Source: Dyella sp. C9 (GTDB lineage Bacteria > Pseudomonadota > Gammaproteobacteria > Xanthomonadales > Rhodanobacteraceae). From it: DNA of 33,545 nt. The position numbers and the translations under genes are program-made. The first letter of the stretch is position 1. Every line of letters begins with the position of its first letter. This document shows, one piece after another, positions 15,896 to 24,323 of this stretch. Under the pieces are notes generated by a model. It searched no databases. It saw only the letters and a program-made list of their open reading frames with translations, and was not told the DNA's origin. The stretch is from contig NZ_QIRF01000012.1 of assembly GCF_003332825.1 (NCBI RefSeq), positions 97,014 through 130,558 of the forward strand, read 5' to 3'.

Positions 15896-16909
15896 ATGCG
15901 GGTACGCCTGGAAGATGTGGCACGCGCGACGGGTGTCTCGCCCAAGACGGTTTCCCGCGTGTTGAACGAGGAATCGTCGGTCAAGGAGTCCACGCGCCAG
16001 CGCGTTCTCGCCGCGATGGAATCGATGAACTACCGGCCCAGCCCCGCTGCGCGCGGGCTCGCCGGCAGTCGATCGTTCCTGGTCGCCATGCTCTACGACA
16101 ACAACAACAACCCGGCATCCACCTACCTGGCCGAGATCCAGGATGGCGTGCTCGATGCCTGCGATGCACATCGCTACAGCATGATGGTCAGCCCGGTGCG
16201 CATGCGCGACAAGGATTTCACTCGCCGCGTGGATGCGCTGGTGTCCGATCATCACGTCGATGGCGTCGTGCTCACGCCGCCGCTCACCGATAGCGCGCCG
16301 TTGCTGCAGCGCCTGAAGGAGCATGGCGTGCCACACGCGAGCATCTCGCCGGTGCAACACAAGGGCACCATCGGCGTATGCATGGACGAACAGCAGGCGG
16401 CCAGGGCGCTGGTCGAGCACCTGGTGGCGTTGGGCCATCGCCGCATCGCGCATATCGTCGGCATCGCCGACCACGGCGCCAGCCGCTGGCGCCTGGCCGG
16501 CTACAAGGATGCGCTGGCGGGCGCGGGCATTCCGCTCGATCCGGACTATGTCGTGCAGGGCGAATTCACCTTCGGCTCCGGCGTGATCGCGGCGCGCCAG
16601 TTGTTTGCACTGCCCGCGCTCCCCACGGCGATTTTCGCGGCGAACGACGACATGGCCGCTGGCGTGATGTGGGCCGCCAACGAGCGCGGGCTCAAGGTGC
16701 CGCGCGACCTATCGGTCTGCGGTTTCGACGACACGCCCATGGCCGTGCAGCTGTGGCCGCCGCTGACCACGGTAAGGCAACCCAGCCGCGAGATGGGCAA
16801 GCTCGCGGCGCTGCAGTTGATGGACCTGCTGCGCGGGCGCGGCCCGGGCCTGCTCGTGCAGGTTCCCTACGAGCTGATGCAGCGCGAATCCACCGCCGCG
16901 GCGCCCTGA
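15896..16909 (+). CDS. LacI/GalR-family transcriptional repressor
   Basis: A 337-aa LacI-type regulator. The N-terminal helix-turn-helix is LEDVARATGVSPKTVSRVLN (about 4-23), followed by the hinge region YRPSPAARGL. The periplasmic-binding-like sensor domain spans about 60-330, with HHVDGVVLTPP, the GHRRIAHI motif, IFAANDDMAAGV and GFDDTPMA. GGGAGGG 4-9 nt upstream supports the ATG at 15896 over a TTG at 15881. The gene precedes the GH3 and TonB-receptor genes, whose upstream regions hold three copies of one LacI-like palindrome. It is therefore the likely local repressor, released by a sugar or glucoside breakdown product; the effector is not identifiable. No copy of the palindrome precedes its own gene, so autoregulation through that site is not evident. 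Confidence 0.9.
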   Translation: MRVRLEDVARATGVSPKTVSRVLNEESSVKESTRQRVLAAMESMNYRPSPAARGLAGSRSFLVAMLYDNNNNPASTYLAEIQDGVLDACDAHRYSMMVSPVRMRDKDFTRRVDALVSDHHVDGVVLTPPLTDSAPLLQRLKEHGVPHASISPVQHKGTIGVCMDEQQAARALVEHLVALGHRRIAHIVGIADHGASRWRLAGYKDALAGAGIPLDPDYVVQGEFTFGSGVIAARQLFALPALPTAIFAANDDMAAGVMWAANERGLKVPRDLSVCGFDDTPMAVQLWPPLTTVRQPSREMGKLAALQLMDLLRGRGPGLLVQVPYELMQRESTAAAP

Positions 16910-17002
16910 TCGACCCTTCCCCCGCCGGTCCCGGGACGGCTCTCCATCGACGGAGACGGCCGCAGAGGCCGCATTCCAGGCTTGCCCTGATGTTCCGTGG
17001 CT

Positions 17003-17031
17003 TTGTGAAATAACACATTGTTACTTATGAA
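17003..17031 (+). promoter_or_regulatory. Probable promoter of the GH3 gene
   Basis: Within the AT-rich stretch 16990-17042, TTGTGA (17003-17008, -35) is 17 bp from TATGAA (17026-17031, -10); each matches consensus at 4 of 6 positions. A start near 17038 would put the operator at 17066-17079 inside the leader, fitting a roadblock type of repression. Confidence 0.4.
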
Positions 17032-17065
17032 ATTTATTTTTTGCCGTGCGTGCTGCGCCGCAAAT

Positions 17066-17079
17066 TGACAGCGCTGTCA
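17066..17079. promoter_or_regulatory. LacI-type operator upstream of the GH3 gene
   Basis: TGACAGCGCTGTCA is a perfect 14-bp palindrome with the central CG typical of LacI-family operators. The same 14 bp occurs twice before the TonB-receptor gene. A further half-site (CTGTCA) follows at 17084-17089. It lies 65 bp before the GH3 start codon. Confidence 0.8.
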
Positions 17080-17143
17080 TTTCTGTCAGTCTGCATGGCC
17101 GAGGCCCCGAGGGAGGGCCCATCGTTGCCTGAGGGAGAGACCT

Positions 17144-19657
17144 GTGCCGGCGTCCGTTCGTCGTTTGCGTTTTGCACCCGTGGCCATCGCCCTGGCGCTG
17201 GCCGGCATGGCCGGTCGGGCAGCCCTGGCCGAAGACAGCACCACCGTGCACCCGGGGCAGTGGCCGCGCGCCACCTGGCCGCTGCCGCCGGACGCGGCGC
17301 TGGAGCATCGTGTCAGTGCGTTGATGGCAAAGATGACGGTGGAGGAGAAGGTGGGCCAGCTGGTGCAGGCCGATATCCTCAGCGTGACGCCCGAAGACGT
17401 GCGCAAGTATCACCTCGGCGCCATCCTCGCGGGCGGCAACTCCAAGCCGGACAAGCAGTTGACGGCCAACGCGGCGCAGTGGAAGGCCACCGCCGATGCG
17501 TTCTATCGCGCCTCGATGGATGGCGGCGACGGACACGCGGCGATTCCGGTGCTGTTCGGCATTGATGCCGTGCACGGCCACAACGGCGCCGTCGGTGCCA
17601 CGTTGTTCCCGCAGAACTCGGCGCTGGGCAATGCGCATGACCCGGGGCTGATCCGCGAGATCGGCCAGGCCACGGCAGAGGAGGTGCGGGCCACCGGCCT
17701 CAACTGGACCTTCGCGCCCGCGCTTTCAGTGCCGCAGGATGTTCGCTGGGGGCGGTCCTACGAAGGCTATTCGCAGGACCCGCGCATCGTCGCGGCGTAC
17801 GCCGGCCCGATGGTGGAGGGCCTGCAGGGCAAGGTCGGCACGCCACAATTCCTCGACGGTTCGCACGTGATTGCCACGGCCAAGCATTACCTTGCTGATG
17901 GTGGTACGCATGATGGCAGGGACCAGGGCGACGCCCAGCTCAGCGAGGCCGCCCTGCGCCTGCACGTGGCGGGATACCCGCCGGCCATCGACGCCGGCGT
18001 GCAGTCGGTGATGGCTTCGTTCTCGAGCTGGAACCAACAGAAGATGCACGGCAACAAGGGCCTGCTGACCGACGTGCTGAAACAGCGCATGGATTTCCAG
18101 GGCTTCCTGGTCGGCGACTGGAATGCACACGGGCAGGTGCCCGGTTGCAGCAACGAAGACTGTCCCGCCTCGTTCAATGCGGGCATGGACATGCTGATGG
18201 CGCCAGACAGCTGGCGTGGCCTGTACGAGCACACCCTGGCCGAGGTGAAGTCGGGCGTGATCCCGATGGCGCGCGTGGACGACGCGGTGGCGCGCATCCT
18301 GCGCGTGAAAATTCGCGCGGGCCTGTTTGAGGCGGGCCTGCCTTCCGCACAACCACTGGCGGTGCATGCCGAGCAGGTGCTGGGCAGCGCCGCGCACCGC
18401 GCCATCGCGCGCCGCGCTGTGCGTGAATCGCTGGTGCTGCTGAAGAACAACGGCGGCGTGCTGCCGATCGACCCGCACAAGCACATCCTCGTGGCCGGCG
18501 ACGGGGCCGACAATATTTCGCGCCAGAGCGGTGGCTGGACGCTCAACTGGCAAGGCACGGGGCTTACCAACGCCAACTTCCCGAACGCGCAATCCATTGG
18601 CGCCGGCATCGCCGAACAGGCGAAGGCCGCAGGCGGCGCGGTGGAAATCGCCGCGGACGGACACTACACCGCTCGTCCCGACGTGGCCATCGTGGTGTTC
18701 GGCGAAGACCCGTATGCGGAGTTCCAGGGCGATATCCCCAACCTGATGTTTCACCCCGGAGACGAGCACGAACTGGAGCTGATGCGCCACTTCCGCCAGC
18801 AGGGTATTCCGGTGGTGTCGGTGTTCCTGAGTGGCCGTCCACTGTGGGTCAATCGCGAGATCAACGCTTCGGATGCGTTCGTGGCTGCGTGGTTGCCGGG
18901 TAGCGAGGGCGGTGGCGTGGCCGATGTGCTGTTGCGCCAGGCGAACGGCAAGGTCGCCCACGACTTCCGCGGCACGCTGGCCTATAGCTGGCCGAGTACC
19001 GCGGTGGAGGGGCCGCCAGCGCAATTCCCGCTGGGCTATGGCCTCAATTATGCGAGCCACGCCGCCGTGCCCGCACTTGCCGAGCAGTCGGGCATCAGCG
19101 GTGACCTGGTGCCGGTGGGCAATTACCTCGATCGCGGCAAGGCCGTGCACGGCTACAGCCTGAGCCTGGTGGGAGCGACCGGTATGGCGGTTTCGGGTGA
19201 CGTGTCGGCCGTGGGCACCAGCGACGGCAGCCTGCGCATGAGCGCGCTCGACTACAAAGCGCAGGAAGACGCTCGACGATTCGTCTGGGCTCAATCCGGT
19301 GCGCAACTGGACGTGCGTGCCCGCACGACGCTGGATCTCGACCGCCAGACCAACGGCGACGTGATGCTCGTGACCACCTTGCGCGTGGACGCATTGCCTG
19401 CGCACGAGGCTTCCATCGCCATGGGTTGCGGCGAGCATTGCCAGGGTCGCATCGAACTCGGCGCGCAGCTGGCCACCTTGCCCGTCGGGCAGTGGCAACG
19501 CGTGGGTGTGCCGCTGAAGTGCTTCCGTGCCGCGGGTGCCGACATGCATCACATCGATCAGCCTTTCGTATGGAGCGCAGGCAAGGGCAGCGAGCTGGCG
19601 ATCAGTCGCGTGGCGTTGGGGACCGACGTGGATCGTGTGATCGACTGCGCCAGGTAG
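17144..19657 (+). CDS. Secreted glycoside hydrolase family 3 beta-glucosidase (ExoP-like)
   Basis: An 837-aa exported enzyme predicted to release glucose from the non-reducing end of beta-glucans or beta-glucosides. The signal peptide spans about 1-29 (cleavage after AALA). The GH3 barrel domain (about 55-400) has KVGQLVQADI, GIDAVHGHN, ATAKHYLADG and the nucleophile motif GDW (Asp325). The second alpha/beta domain (about 405-630) carries RRAVRESLVLLKNN and the GEDPYAE segment (520-526), expected to hold the acid/base. A C-terminal beta-sandwich of about 170 aa (from about 660) resembles the extra domain of Pseudoalteromonas ExoP-type enzymes. The start is GTG, with GAGGGAG 7 nt upstream. A single LacI-type operator precedes it. 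The receptor gene follows after 445 bp with its own operators. Substrate specificity is inferred from family and context only. Confidence 0.93.
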   Translation: MPASVRRLRFAPVAIALALAGMAGRAALAEDSTTVHPGQWPRATWPLPPDAALEHRVSALMAKMTVEEKVGQLVQADILSVTPEDVRKYHLGAILAGGNSKPDKQLTANAAQWKATADAFYRASMDGGDGHAAIPVLFGIDAVHGHNGAVGATLFPQNSALGNAHDPGLIREIGQATAEEVRATGLNWTFAPALSVPQDVRWGRSYEGYSQDPRIVAAYAGPMVEGLQGKVGTPQFLDGSHVIATAKHYLADGGTHDGRDQGDAQLSEAALRLHVAGYPPAIDAGVQSVMASFSSWNQQKMHGNKGLLTDVLKQRMDFQGFLVGDWNAHGQVPGCSNEDCPASFNAGMDMLMAPDSWRGLYEHTLAEVKSGVIPMARVDDAVARILRVKIRAGLFEAGLPSAQPLAVHAEQVLGSAAHRAIARRAVRESLVLLKNNGGVLPIDPHKHILVAGDGADNISRQSGGWTLNWQGTGLTNANFPNAQSIGAGIAEQAKAAGGAVEIAADGHYTARPDVAIVVFGEDPYAEFQGDIPNLMFHPGDEHELELMRHFRQQGIPVVSVFLSGRPLWVNREINASDAFVAAWLPGSEGGGVADVLLRQANGKVAHDFRGTLAYSWPSTAVEGPPAQFPLGYGLNYASHAAVPALAEQSGISGDLVPVGNYLDRGKAVHGYSLSLVGATGMAVSGDVSAVGTSDGSLRMSALDYKAQEDARRFVWAQSGAQLDVRARTTLDLDRQTNGDVMLVTTLRVDALPAHEASIAMGCGEHCQGRIELGAQLATLPVGQWQRVGVPLKCFRAAGADMHHIDQPFVWSAGKGSELAISRVALGTDVDRVIDCAR

Positions 19658-19941
19658 GTCCGCCTGCGGCCCCTTGGGCGCACAGGCAGCGAAGGGCGGA
19701 TATCGCCGCGTGAAACGCGTCGAGGCCGCGAAACACACGGGGTAGGGAAGGGCCCTGTTGACTGCGTCGCAGAATGATGCGGCGAATCGTTCAACCATCC
19801 GAGGTCATCTGGCACGCCAGCGGTGAATTGCGATGGGGACGCCTGGACGTCCATTTGCTGTGCACAAGAAGCCGGTCAATGTTGCCGTTGCTTCTGAAAT
19901 TAAATGAACAAAATCAATATGTTGTCTTGTGGTTGAGAGTT

Positions 19942-19972
19942 GTTGCCACGCGTCAAGCTTCTGCGTGGCAAC
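19942..19972. promoter_or_regulatory. 10-bp inverted repeat over the receptor -35 region
   Basis: GTTGCCACGC (19942-19951) and GCGTGGCAAC (19963-19972) are perfect reverse complements with an 11-nt spacer. The repeat ends 5 bp before the -10-like TATGAT, so its spacer falls where a -35 element would be. The size and position suit a dimeric activator or a second repressor. A hairpin role is possible only if transcription starts further upstream. Confidence 0.55.
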
Positions 19973-19977
19973 CGCTT

Positions 19978-19983
19978 TATGAT
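19978..19983 (+). promoter_or_regulatory. -10 element of the TonB-receptor gene
   Basis: TATGAT matches the -10 consensus at 5 of 6 positions and lies 4 bp before the first LacI-type operator, so that operator would cover the transcription start. There is no good -35 hexamer at 16-18 bp spacing, which suggests dependence on an activator. Confidence 0.45.
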
Positions 19984-19987
19984 CCCC

Positions 19988-20003
19988 ATGACAGCGCTGT
20001 CAT
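19988..20003. promoter_or_regulatory. LacI-type operator 1 of the TonB-receptor gene
   Basis: ATGACAGCGCTGTCAT is a perfect 16-bp palindrome sharing its 14-bp core with the GH3 operator. It would overlap the predicted transcription start and so block initiation. Confidence 0.82.
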
Positions 20004-20012
20004 CCATGAAAA

Positions 20013-20026
20013 TGACAGCGCTGTCA
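20013..20026. promoter_or_regulatory. LacI-type operator 2 of the TonB-receptor gene
   Basis: A second TGACAGCGCTGTCA palindrome, centred 24 bp downstream of operator 1. Two close sites suggest tighter repression of the receptor than of the GH3 gene, which has one. Confidence 0.82.
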
Positions 20027-20102
20027 CTTGGGGGCTAGAACAATCGCGTCGCCGTCGAGGGCGGTGACACAACACCATCGAATGTTTTGGAGGGGAAGCC
20101 AA

Positions 20103-22535
20103 ATGAAGTTGCGCTACTCGGCGTTGTACGTCGCCATGTCTCTGGTGCTCGCCCCGGGCACCGTGCTGGCGGCCGATCAGGACGGCTCATCGCAGGCCCA
20201 GGCCACACCCAGTGCGGCCCAGCCGGCGGACAAGAAGGTCAAGCAGCTCGATGCCATCTCGGTAACCGCGACCAAGCGCGAGACACCGCTGCAGAAGACG
20301 CCGGTGGCGGTGAGCGCCATCACGCCCGACACGCTCGACAAAGAGCGCGTGATGACCGTACAGGACCTCACCAAGCTCGTTCCGGGATTGCAGGGCACCA
20401 GTGAAGGCGACCACGGCGTGGTGACCCTTACCTTGCGCGGTATCGGCAACGACAGCGCCAAGACCGAGTACGCCGATCCCGAGGTGGCCACCTTCGTCGA
20501 CGGCGTATACGCGCCGCGCGCCGAGGCTGCTTCCGGCCTGTTGCTGGACATGGATGGTGTGGAAGTGCTGCGTGGTCCGCAGGGCACGCTATGGGGCCGC
20601 AATTCCACCGCCGGCGCGATCAGCTTCCAGACCGCCAAGCCGGACATCAACGCGGGCTTCTACGGCAACGCGCAGGTCGAGGCTGGCAACTACAACCAGA
20701 TGGGTGCACGCGCTGCGTTCAATCTGCCGATCAGCAGCACCTTCGCGATGCGCGTGGCGGTGGTGCACGAACAGCACGACGGCTACGTGGACTACCAGAA
20801 TCCCGCCAGCGAGTTGCCGTCGGTGGCGCAGCAGCAGGCGACCTACCTGGCCGCGGGCGGCGACCCGGCCAAGTTCCAGCCGATCAATGCCGACCAGTTC
20901 ATCCATGGCGGCCAGAAGTACAGCGCGCAGGACCAGTCGGCGGTTCGCGTCAGCGCGCTGTGGCAGCCCAGCGATGCGTTCAAGTGGAACATCTCCTACG
21001 AGTACTTCATCGACCGTGGCACGCCCAGCCTCAGCCTGATGCAGACGCCGCGCCAGGGCCAGGATTTCTGGTCGGCGCTGATCGACGTGGCGCCTTACCT
21101 GGACCGCACCAGCAAGACGGTGCGCAGCCGCATGGACTGGGACATCAACGACGGCCTCGAGCTGAGCTACATCGCCGGCTACAACCGCTACTCGGGCAAG
21201 AGCGACTACGACCAGGATGTCGGTGTCGAGGTGCCCACCAGTTTCACCACGGGCGGCGTCTACCAGGATGACCGCACCAACTACTCGAACTACGAAAGCT
21301 ACAGCCAGGAAATCGATCTCAAGTCGCGCGGCCAGCAGACCATCGACTGGATCGTCGGCGCGTACTACGCGTACGAAGACAACAACATCCGCTTCGACAT
21401 CCCGCAGATGAACGGCACCCAGGACGGCACCGTGGCCTGGCAGGGTTCCTTCATCCAGCCGAAGGAAACGGTGGAGTCGTCGGCGATCTTCGGCCAGGCC
21501 ACCTGGCACATGTCCGACCACTGGCGCCTCACTGCCGGCGCGCGCTGGTCGCACGACACCAAGGAAAACGACGGCGGCGTCAACTGGGGTTGGGACTACG
21601 ACCCGACCGTGCCCCAGGTGCCGATCGCGCCCAGCACCATTCCGGGCCCGGAGAACGGCTTTGCCGTGTCCACTTACAACAGCGCCAAATACAGCAAGAG
21701 CAAGGCCACCTGGCTGGCGCGCGTAGACACCGATGTCGGCGAGAACGGGCTGCTCTATGCGAGCGTGTCCACCGGCTACAAGTCCGGCGGCACGCAGGAC
21801 GGCGGTGCGCTGTACAAGCCCGAGACGCTCACCAACTACGAGATCGGCAGCAAGTTCACCTTCCTCGACGGCCACATGACGTGGAACTCGGCCATCTACT
21901 ACGAGGACTTCAAGAACTTCCAGCTGTCCGCGCCGATCACTTATCCGAACGGCAACCTTGGCCTGGGCTTCTCCAACGTGGGCGGCAGCACCGAGGTGTT
22001 GGGCTTCGAATCGGAACTGGCCTATCAGCAGAAGGACGACCGCGCGGACCTGATCTTCTCGGCCATCCCGAAGAAGAAACTCGGCACGTTGATCTATGCG
22101 GGCAGCAACGACTACCAGGGCCTGCCGGCGTGCCCCCCGCAGTCGGGTCTGGCCAGCTGCATGAACGTGACGGGCAACGACCTGCCGCATGCGCCGAACG
22201 TGTCGCTTACCGCGATCTACGAGCATGACTTCCACCTGGGCAACGGCGGCCGCCTCACGCCGCGCTTGAGCGCGCAATACCAGAGCGCCCAGTGGCTGAG
22301 CTATTTCAACCTCGGCGATGGCGACAAGCAGAAGGCCTACACCCGTGGCGACGTCTCGCTGCGCTACACCGAGCCGGGTGACAAGTGGTGGGTCAATGCC
22401 TACGTGCAGAACATCACCGACGGCAGGGTGCGCACCAGCGCCGGGCGTTTCCTGATGCCCGATGGTTCGTTCGAGTACGTCTCGCAGTACCTGGCGCCGC
22501 GTACCTATGGCATCCAGCTGGGCGTCTGGTTCTGA
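20103..22535 (+). CDS. TonB-dependent outer-membrane receptor
   Basis: An 810-aa receptor for energised uptake across the outer membrane. The signal peptide is about 1-23 (GTVLA then ADQDG). A short linker leads to a TonB-box-like DAISVTATKR (about 50-59). The plug domain (about 60-170) has PVAVSAITPD, VPGLQG, TLRGIGN and GVEVLRGPQGTLWGRNSTAG, and the beta-barrel runs to a final Phe (GVWF), as expected for Bam-dependent porins. GGAGGGG upstream supports the ATG at 20103. Two LacI-type operators and a neighbouring beta-glucosidase suggest a glucoside or oligosaccharide substrate rather than iron. A terminator-like hairpin follows before the halogenase gene. Confidence 0.93.
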   Translation: MKLRYSALYVAMSLVLAPGTVLAADQDGSSQAQATPSAAQPADKKVKQLDAISVTATKRETPLQKTPVAVSAITPDTLDKERVMTVQDLTKLVPGLQGTSEGDHGVVTLTLRGIGNDSAKTEYADPEVATFVDGVYAPRAEAASGLLLDMDGVEVLRGPQGTLWGRNSTAGAISFQTAKPDINAGFYGNAQVEAGNYNQMGARAAFNLPISSTFAMRVAVVHEQHDGYVDYQNPASELPSVAQQQATYLAAGGDPAKFQPINADQFIHGGQKYSAQDQSAVRVSALWQPSDAFKWNISYEYFIDRGTPSLSLMQTPRQGQDFWSALIDVAPYLDRTSKTVRSRMDWDINDGLELSYIAGYNRYSGKSDYDQDVGVEVPTSFTTGGVYQDDRTNYSNYESYSQEIDLKSRGQQTIDWIVGAYYAYEDNNIRFDIPQMNGTQDGTVAWQGSFIQPKETVESSAIFGQATWHMSDHWRLTAGARWSHDTKENDGGVNWGWDYDPTVPQVPIAPSTIPGPENGFAVSTYNSAKYSKSKATWLARVDTDVGENGLLYASVSTGYKSGGTQDGGALYKPETLTNYEIGSKFTFLDGHMTWNSAIYYEDFKNFQLSAPITYPNGNLGLGFSNVGGSTEVLGFESELAYQQKDDRADLIFSAIPKKKLGTLIYAGSNDYQGLPACPPQSGLASCMNVTGNDLPHAPNVSLTAIYEHDFHLGNGGRLTPRLSAQYQSAQWLSYFNLGDGDKQKAYTRGDVSLRYTEPGDKWWVNAYVQNITDGRVRTSAGRFLMPDGSFEYVSQYLAPRTYGIQLGVWF

Positions 22536-22641
22536 TCGTATGCCGGCGGCGTCCCACCGTGCCCGCGCCGCCAACGTTTTGCCGTTCTGCCGGCGACAGG
22601 TTCCAGGCCTTCGCCAGCCCTCCCCATGAATGGCGTATTCG

Positions 22642-22671
22642 CCGGATCCCTTTGGGGGATCCGGTTTTTTT
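22642..22671 (+). terminator. Rho-independent terminator after the receptor gene
   Basis: CCGGATCCC (22642-22650) pairs perfectly with GGGATCCGG (22656-22664) around a 5-nt loop, followed by seven T (22665-22671). It lies only 51 bp before the halogenase start, so the halogenase needs its own promoter or partial read-through. Confidence 0.85.
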
Positions 22672-22722
22672 CTTTGTGATCGGCGTGATCGATACGCGCG
22701 CCGGGTCGGCTAGGGAGAACAC

Positions 22723-24300
22723 ATGGCTCGCCTCAAGAATGTGCTGGTGGTCGGTGGTGGTACGGCGGGTTGGCTTGCCGCCTGCTATCTCGCCAAGGCC
22801 GTGAATGCAGTGCATCCCGACAGCGTGCAGGTGCACCTGGTCGAATCGCCGGACATCGGCCTGCTCGGCGTGGGCGAGGCGACGTTTCCTTCCATCCGCG
22901 GCACCTTGTCGGCCATCGGGCTGGACGAGCGCCGGTTCCTGGTGGGTGCCACCGCGACCTACAAGCAGGGCATTCACTACCGTCACTGGGTGCGGCCACC
23001 GGGCACGCCGGGCAGCGATCATTTCTTCCATCCCTTCAGTCTGCCCAGCCAGCGTCCTGGCGGCCCTGAACTGCTGCCGTACTGGCTGCTGGGAGAGGCG
23101 CCCCATGGCATGCCGTTCGCCGACGCGGTGTGCATGCAGTCCACCTTGGTGGATCATTTCCGCGCGCCCAAACGCGCCACCGATGCGGATTACCAGGGGC
23201 CGATGAACCATGCGTTCCATTTCGACGCCGCCTGTTTCGCACGCGTGCTGGCCGAGCATGGCCAGCAATCATTGGGCGTAAAGCGTCACGTGGCGACGGT
23301 GGAGCGCACTGAACTGGACGAGCAGGGTGCCATCGCCCGCGTCATCACCTCCGCGGGCGAACTCAGCGCCGACCTCTACGTCGATTGCACCGGCTTGCGG
23401 GGCAGCCTGATCGGTGGCGTGATGCAGTCGCCGTTCCGTAGCCGACGCGACGTGTTGTTCGCCGATCGCGCGGTGGCCATGCAGGTGCCCTACGAGCGCG
23501 CCGATACGCCGATTCCGTCCTACACCATTTCCACGGCGCAGGAGGCCGGGTGGATCTGGGACATCGGCCTGCAGAAGCGCCGCGGCGTGGGCTACGTGTA
23601 CTCGTCTCGCCATACCGGCCAGGAGCGCGCCGAGCAGGTGTTCCGCCGCTATCTCGGGCCCGTCGCCGATGAGCTGACGCCGCTGCATATCAAGTTCGAG
23701 ACGGGATATCGCCCCGAGCACTGGCGCAAGAACTGCGTTGCCGTGGGGCTGGCCGGTGGCTTCGTCGAGCCACTCGAATCCACCGGCATCGCGCTGGTCG
23801 AACTGGCCACCTACCTGCTCACCCACCTGCTGCCATCGGACACCGATGCGATGGAGCGTGCGGCAACGCACTTCAACGCAATGATGGTGGCCCGCTACGA
23901 CCGCATCATCGATTTCATCAAGATGCACTATTGCCTGAGCCAGCGTCGCGACTCGCCGTTCTGGATCGACAACACCGACCCCGCGAGCATCCCGCAGACG
24001 CTGCAGGACAAGCTGGCGCAGTGGAAGCACCGCCCGCCGCATCGGCTGGACTTCGTCAACGATTTCGAGATGTTCCTGGTATCGAGCTGGCAGTACGTGT
24101 TGTACGGCATGGAATTCCGAACCGACCTGGAGCCCATGCGCGGCGCCTATCCCCGTGCGGAAGAGGCGCGCCGCGAGTTCGCCATGATCCAGCGTGCCGC
24201 GTCGCAAGCGTTGACCGACCTGCCCGACCACCGTGCCTTGGTCGAGCGACTGTGCGAGGAGCATCTGCGCAGTCGGGCAAGGGAGGGCGCCGCTGCGTAG
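22723..24300 (+). CDS. Flavin-dependent tryptophan halogenase family protein
   Basis: A 525-aa protein of the FADH2-dependent halogenase family, which oxidises chloride or bromide to HOX and passes it through a tunnel to the substrate. The FAD-binding motif is GGGTAGW (11-17). The catalytic lysine is Lys81 (TYKQGIHY), matching Lys79 of PrnA. The LESTG motif (Glu352, Ser353, Thr354) matches the PrnA Glu346-Thr348 halide and catalytic region. The GWxWxIP motif is present as GWIWDIG (276-282), with Gly instead of Pro. The protein follows a TonB receptor and GH3 gene, a setting known in Xanthomonas and Caulobacter relatives where the natural substrate is unsettled; some such enzymes brominate indole in vitro. 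No flavin reductase gene is seen in the window. TAGGGAG upstream supports the start. Confidence 0.9.
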   Translation: MARLKNVLVVGGGTAGWLAACYLAKAVNAVHPDSVQVHLVESPDIGLLGVGEATFPSIRGTLSAIGLDERRFLVGATATYKQGIHYRHWVRPPGTPGSDHFFHPFSLPSQRPGGPELLPYWLLGEAPHGMPFADAVCMQSTLVDHFRAPKRATDADYQGPMNHAFHFDAACFARVLAEHGQQSLGVKRHVATVERTELDEQGAIARVITSAGELSADLYVDCTGLRGSLIGGVMQSPFRSRRDVLFADRAVAMQVPYERADTPIPSYTISTAQEAGWIWDIGLQKRRGVGYVYSSRHTGQERAEQVFRRYLGPVADELTPLHIKFETGYRPEHWRKNCVAVGLAGGFVEPLESTGIALVELATYLLTHLLPSDTDAMERAATHFNAMMVARYDRIIDFIKMHYCLSQRRDSPFWIDNTDPASIPQTLQDKLAQWKHRPPHRLDFVNDFEMFLVSSWQYVLYGMEFRTDLEPMRGAYPRAEEARREFAMIQRAASQALTDLPDHRALVERLCEEHLRSRAREGAAA

Positions 24301-24323
24301 TGGGGCAGGGATGCTGTTGCCGG

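Larger units (their letters stand above)
19658..20102. other. 445-bp intergenic regulatory region between GH3 and receptor genes
   Basis: No convincing gene is present. The first 200 bp show no clear terminator and only chance short palindromes (for example TGGACGTCCA at 19844-19853). From about 19890 the DNA becomes AT-rich, unlike its surroundings. It then holds, in order, a perfect 10-bp inverted repeat (19942-19972), a -10-like TATGAT (19978-19983), two LacI-type operators (19988-20003 and 20013-20026) and the receptor's ribosome site. A 97-codon open frame (19774-20067) runs through these sites, has no family resemblance and is not called. Confidence 0.8.

Noticed and set aside
17004..17017. 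CRP/Clp-like site TGTG-N6-CACA before the GH3 gene
   Set aside because: The CRP consensus is TGTGA-N6-TCACA, two bases longer; here the inner A and T overlap the spacer. The spacing is wrong, though catabolite control cannot be excluded.
19774..20067. A 97-aa coding frame in the GH3-receptor gap
   Set aside because: It has no ribosome site or family resemblance, and it runs through the promoter and operator palindromes of the receptor gene.
20589..22574. A 661-codon open frame on the minus strand opposite the TonB receptor
   Set aside because: Shadow frame of a strongly recognised receptor gene; low-complexity Val/Ala/Arg composition.
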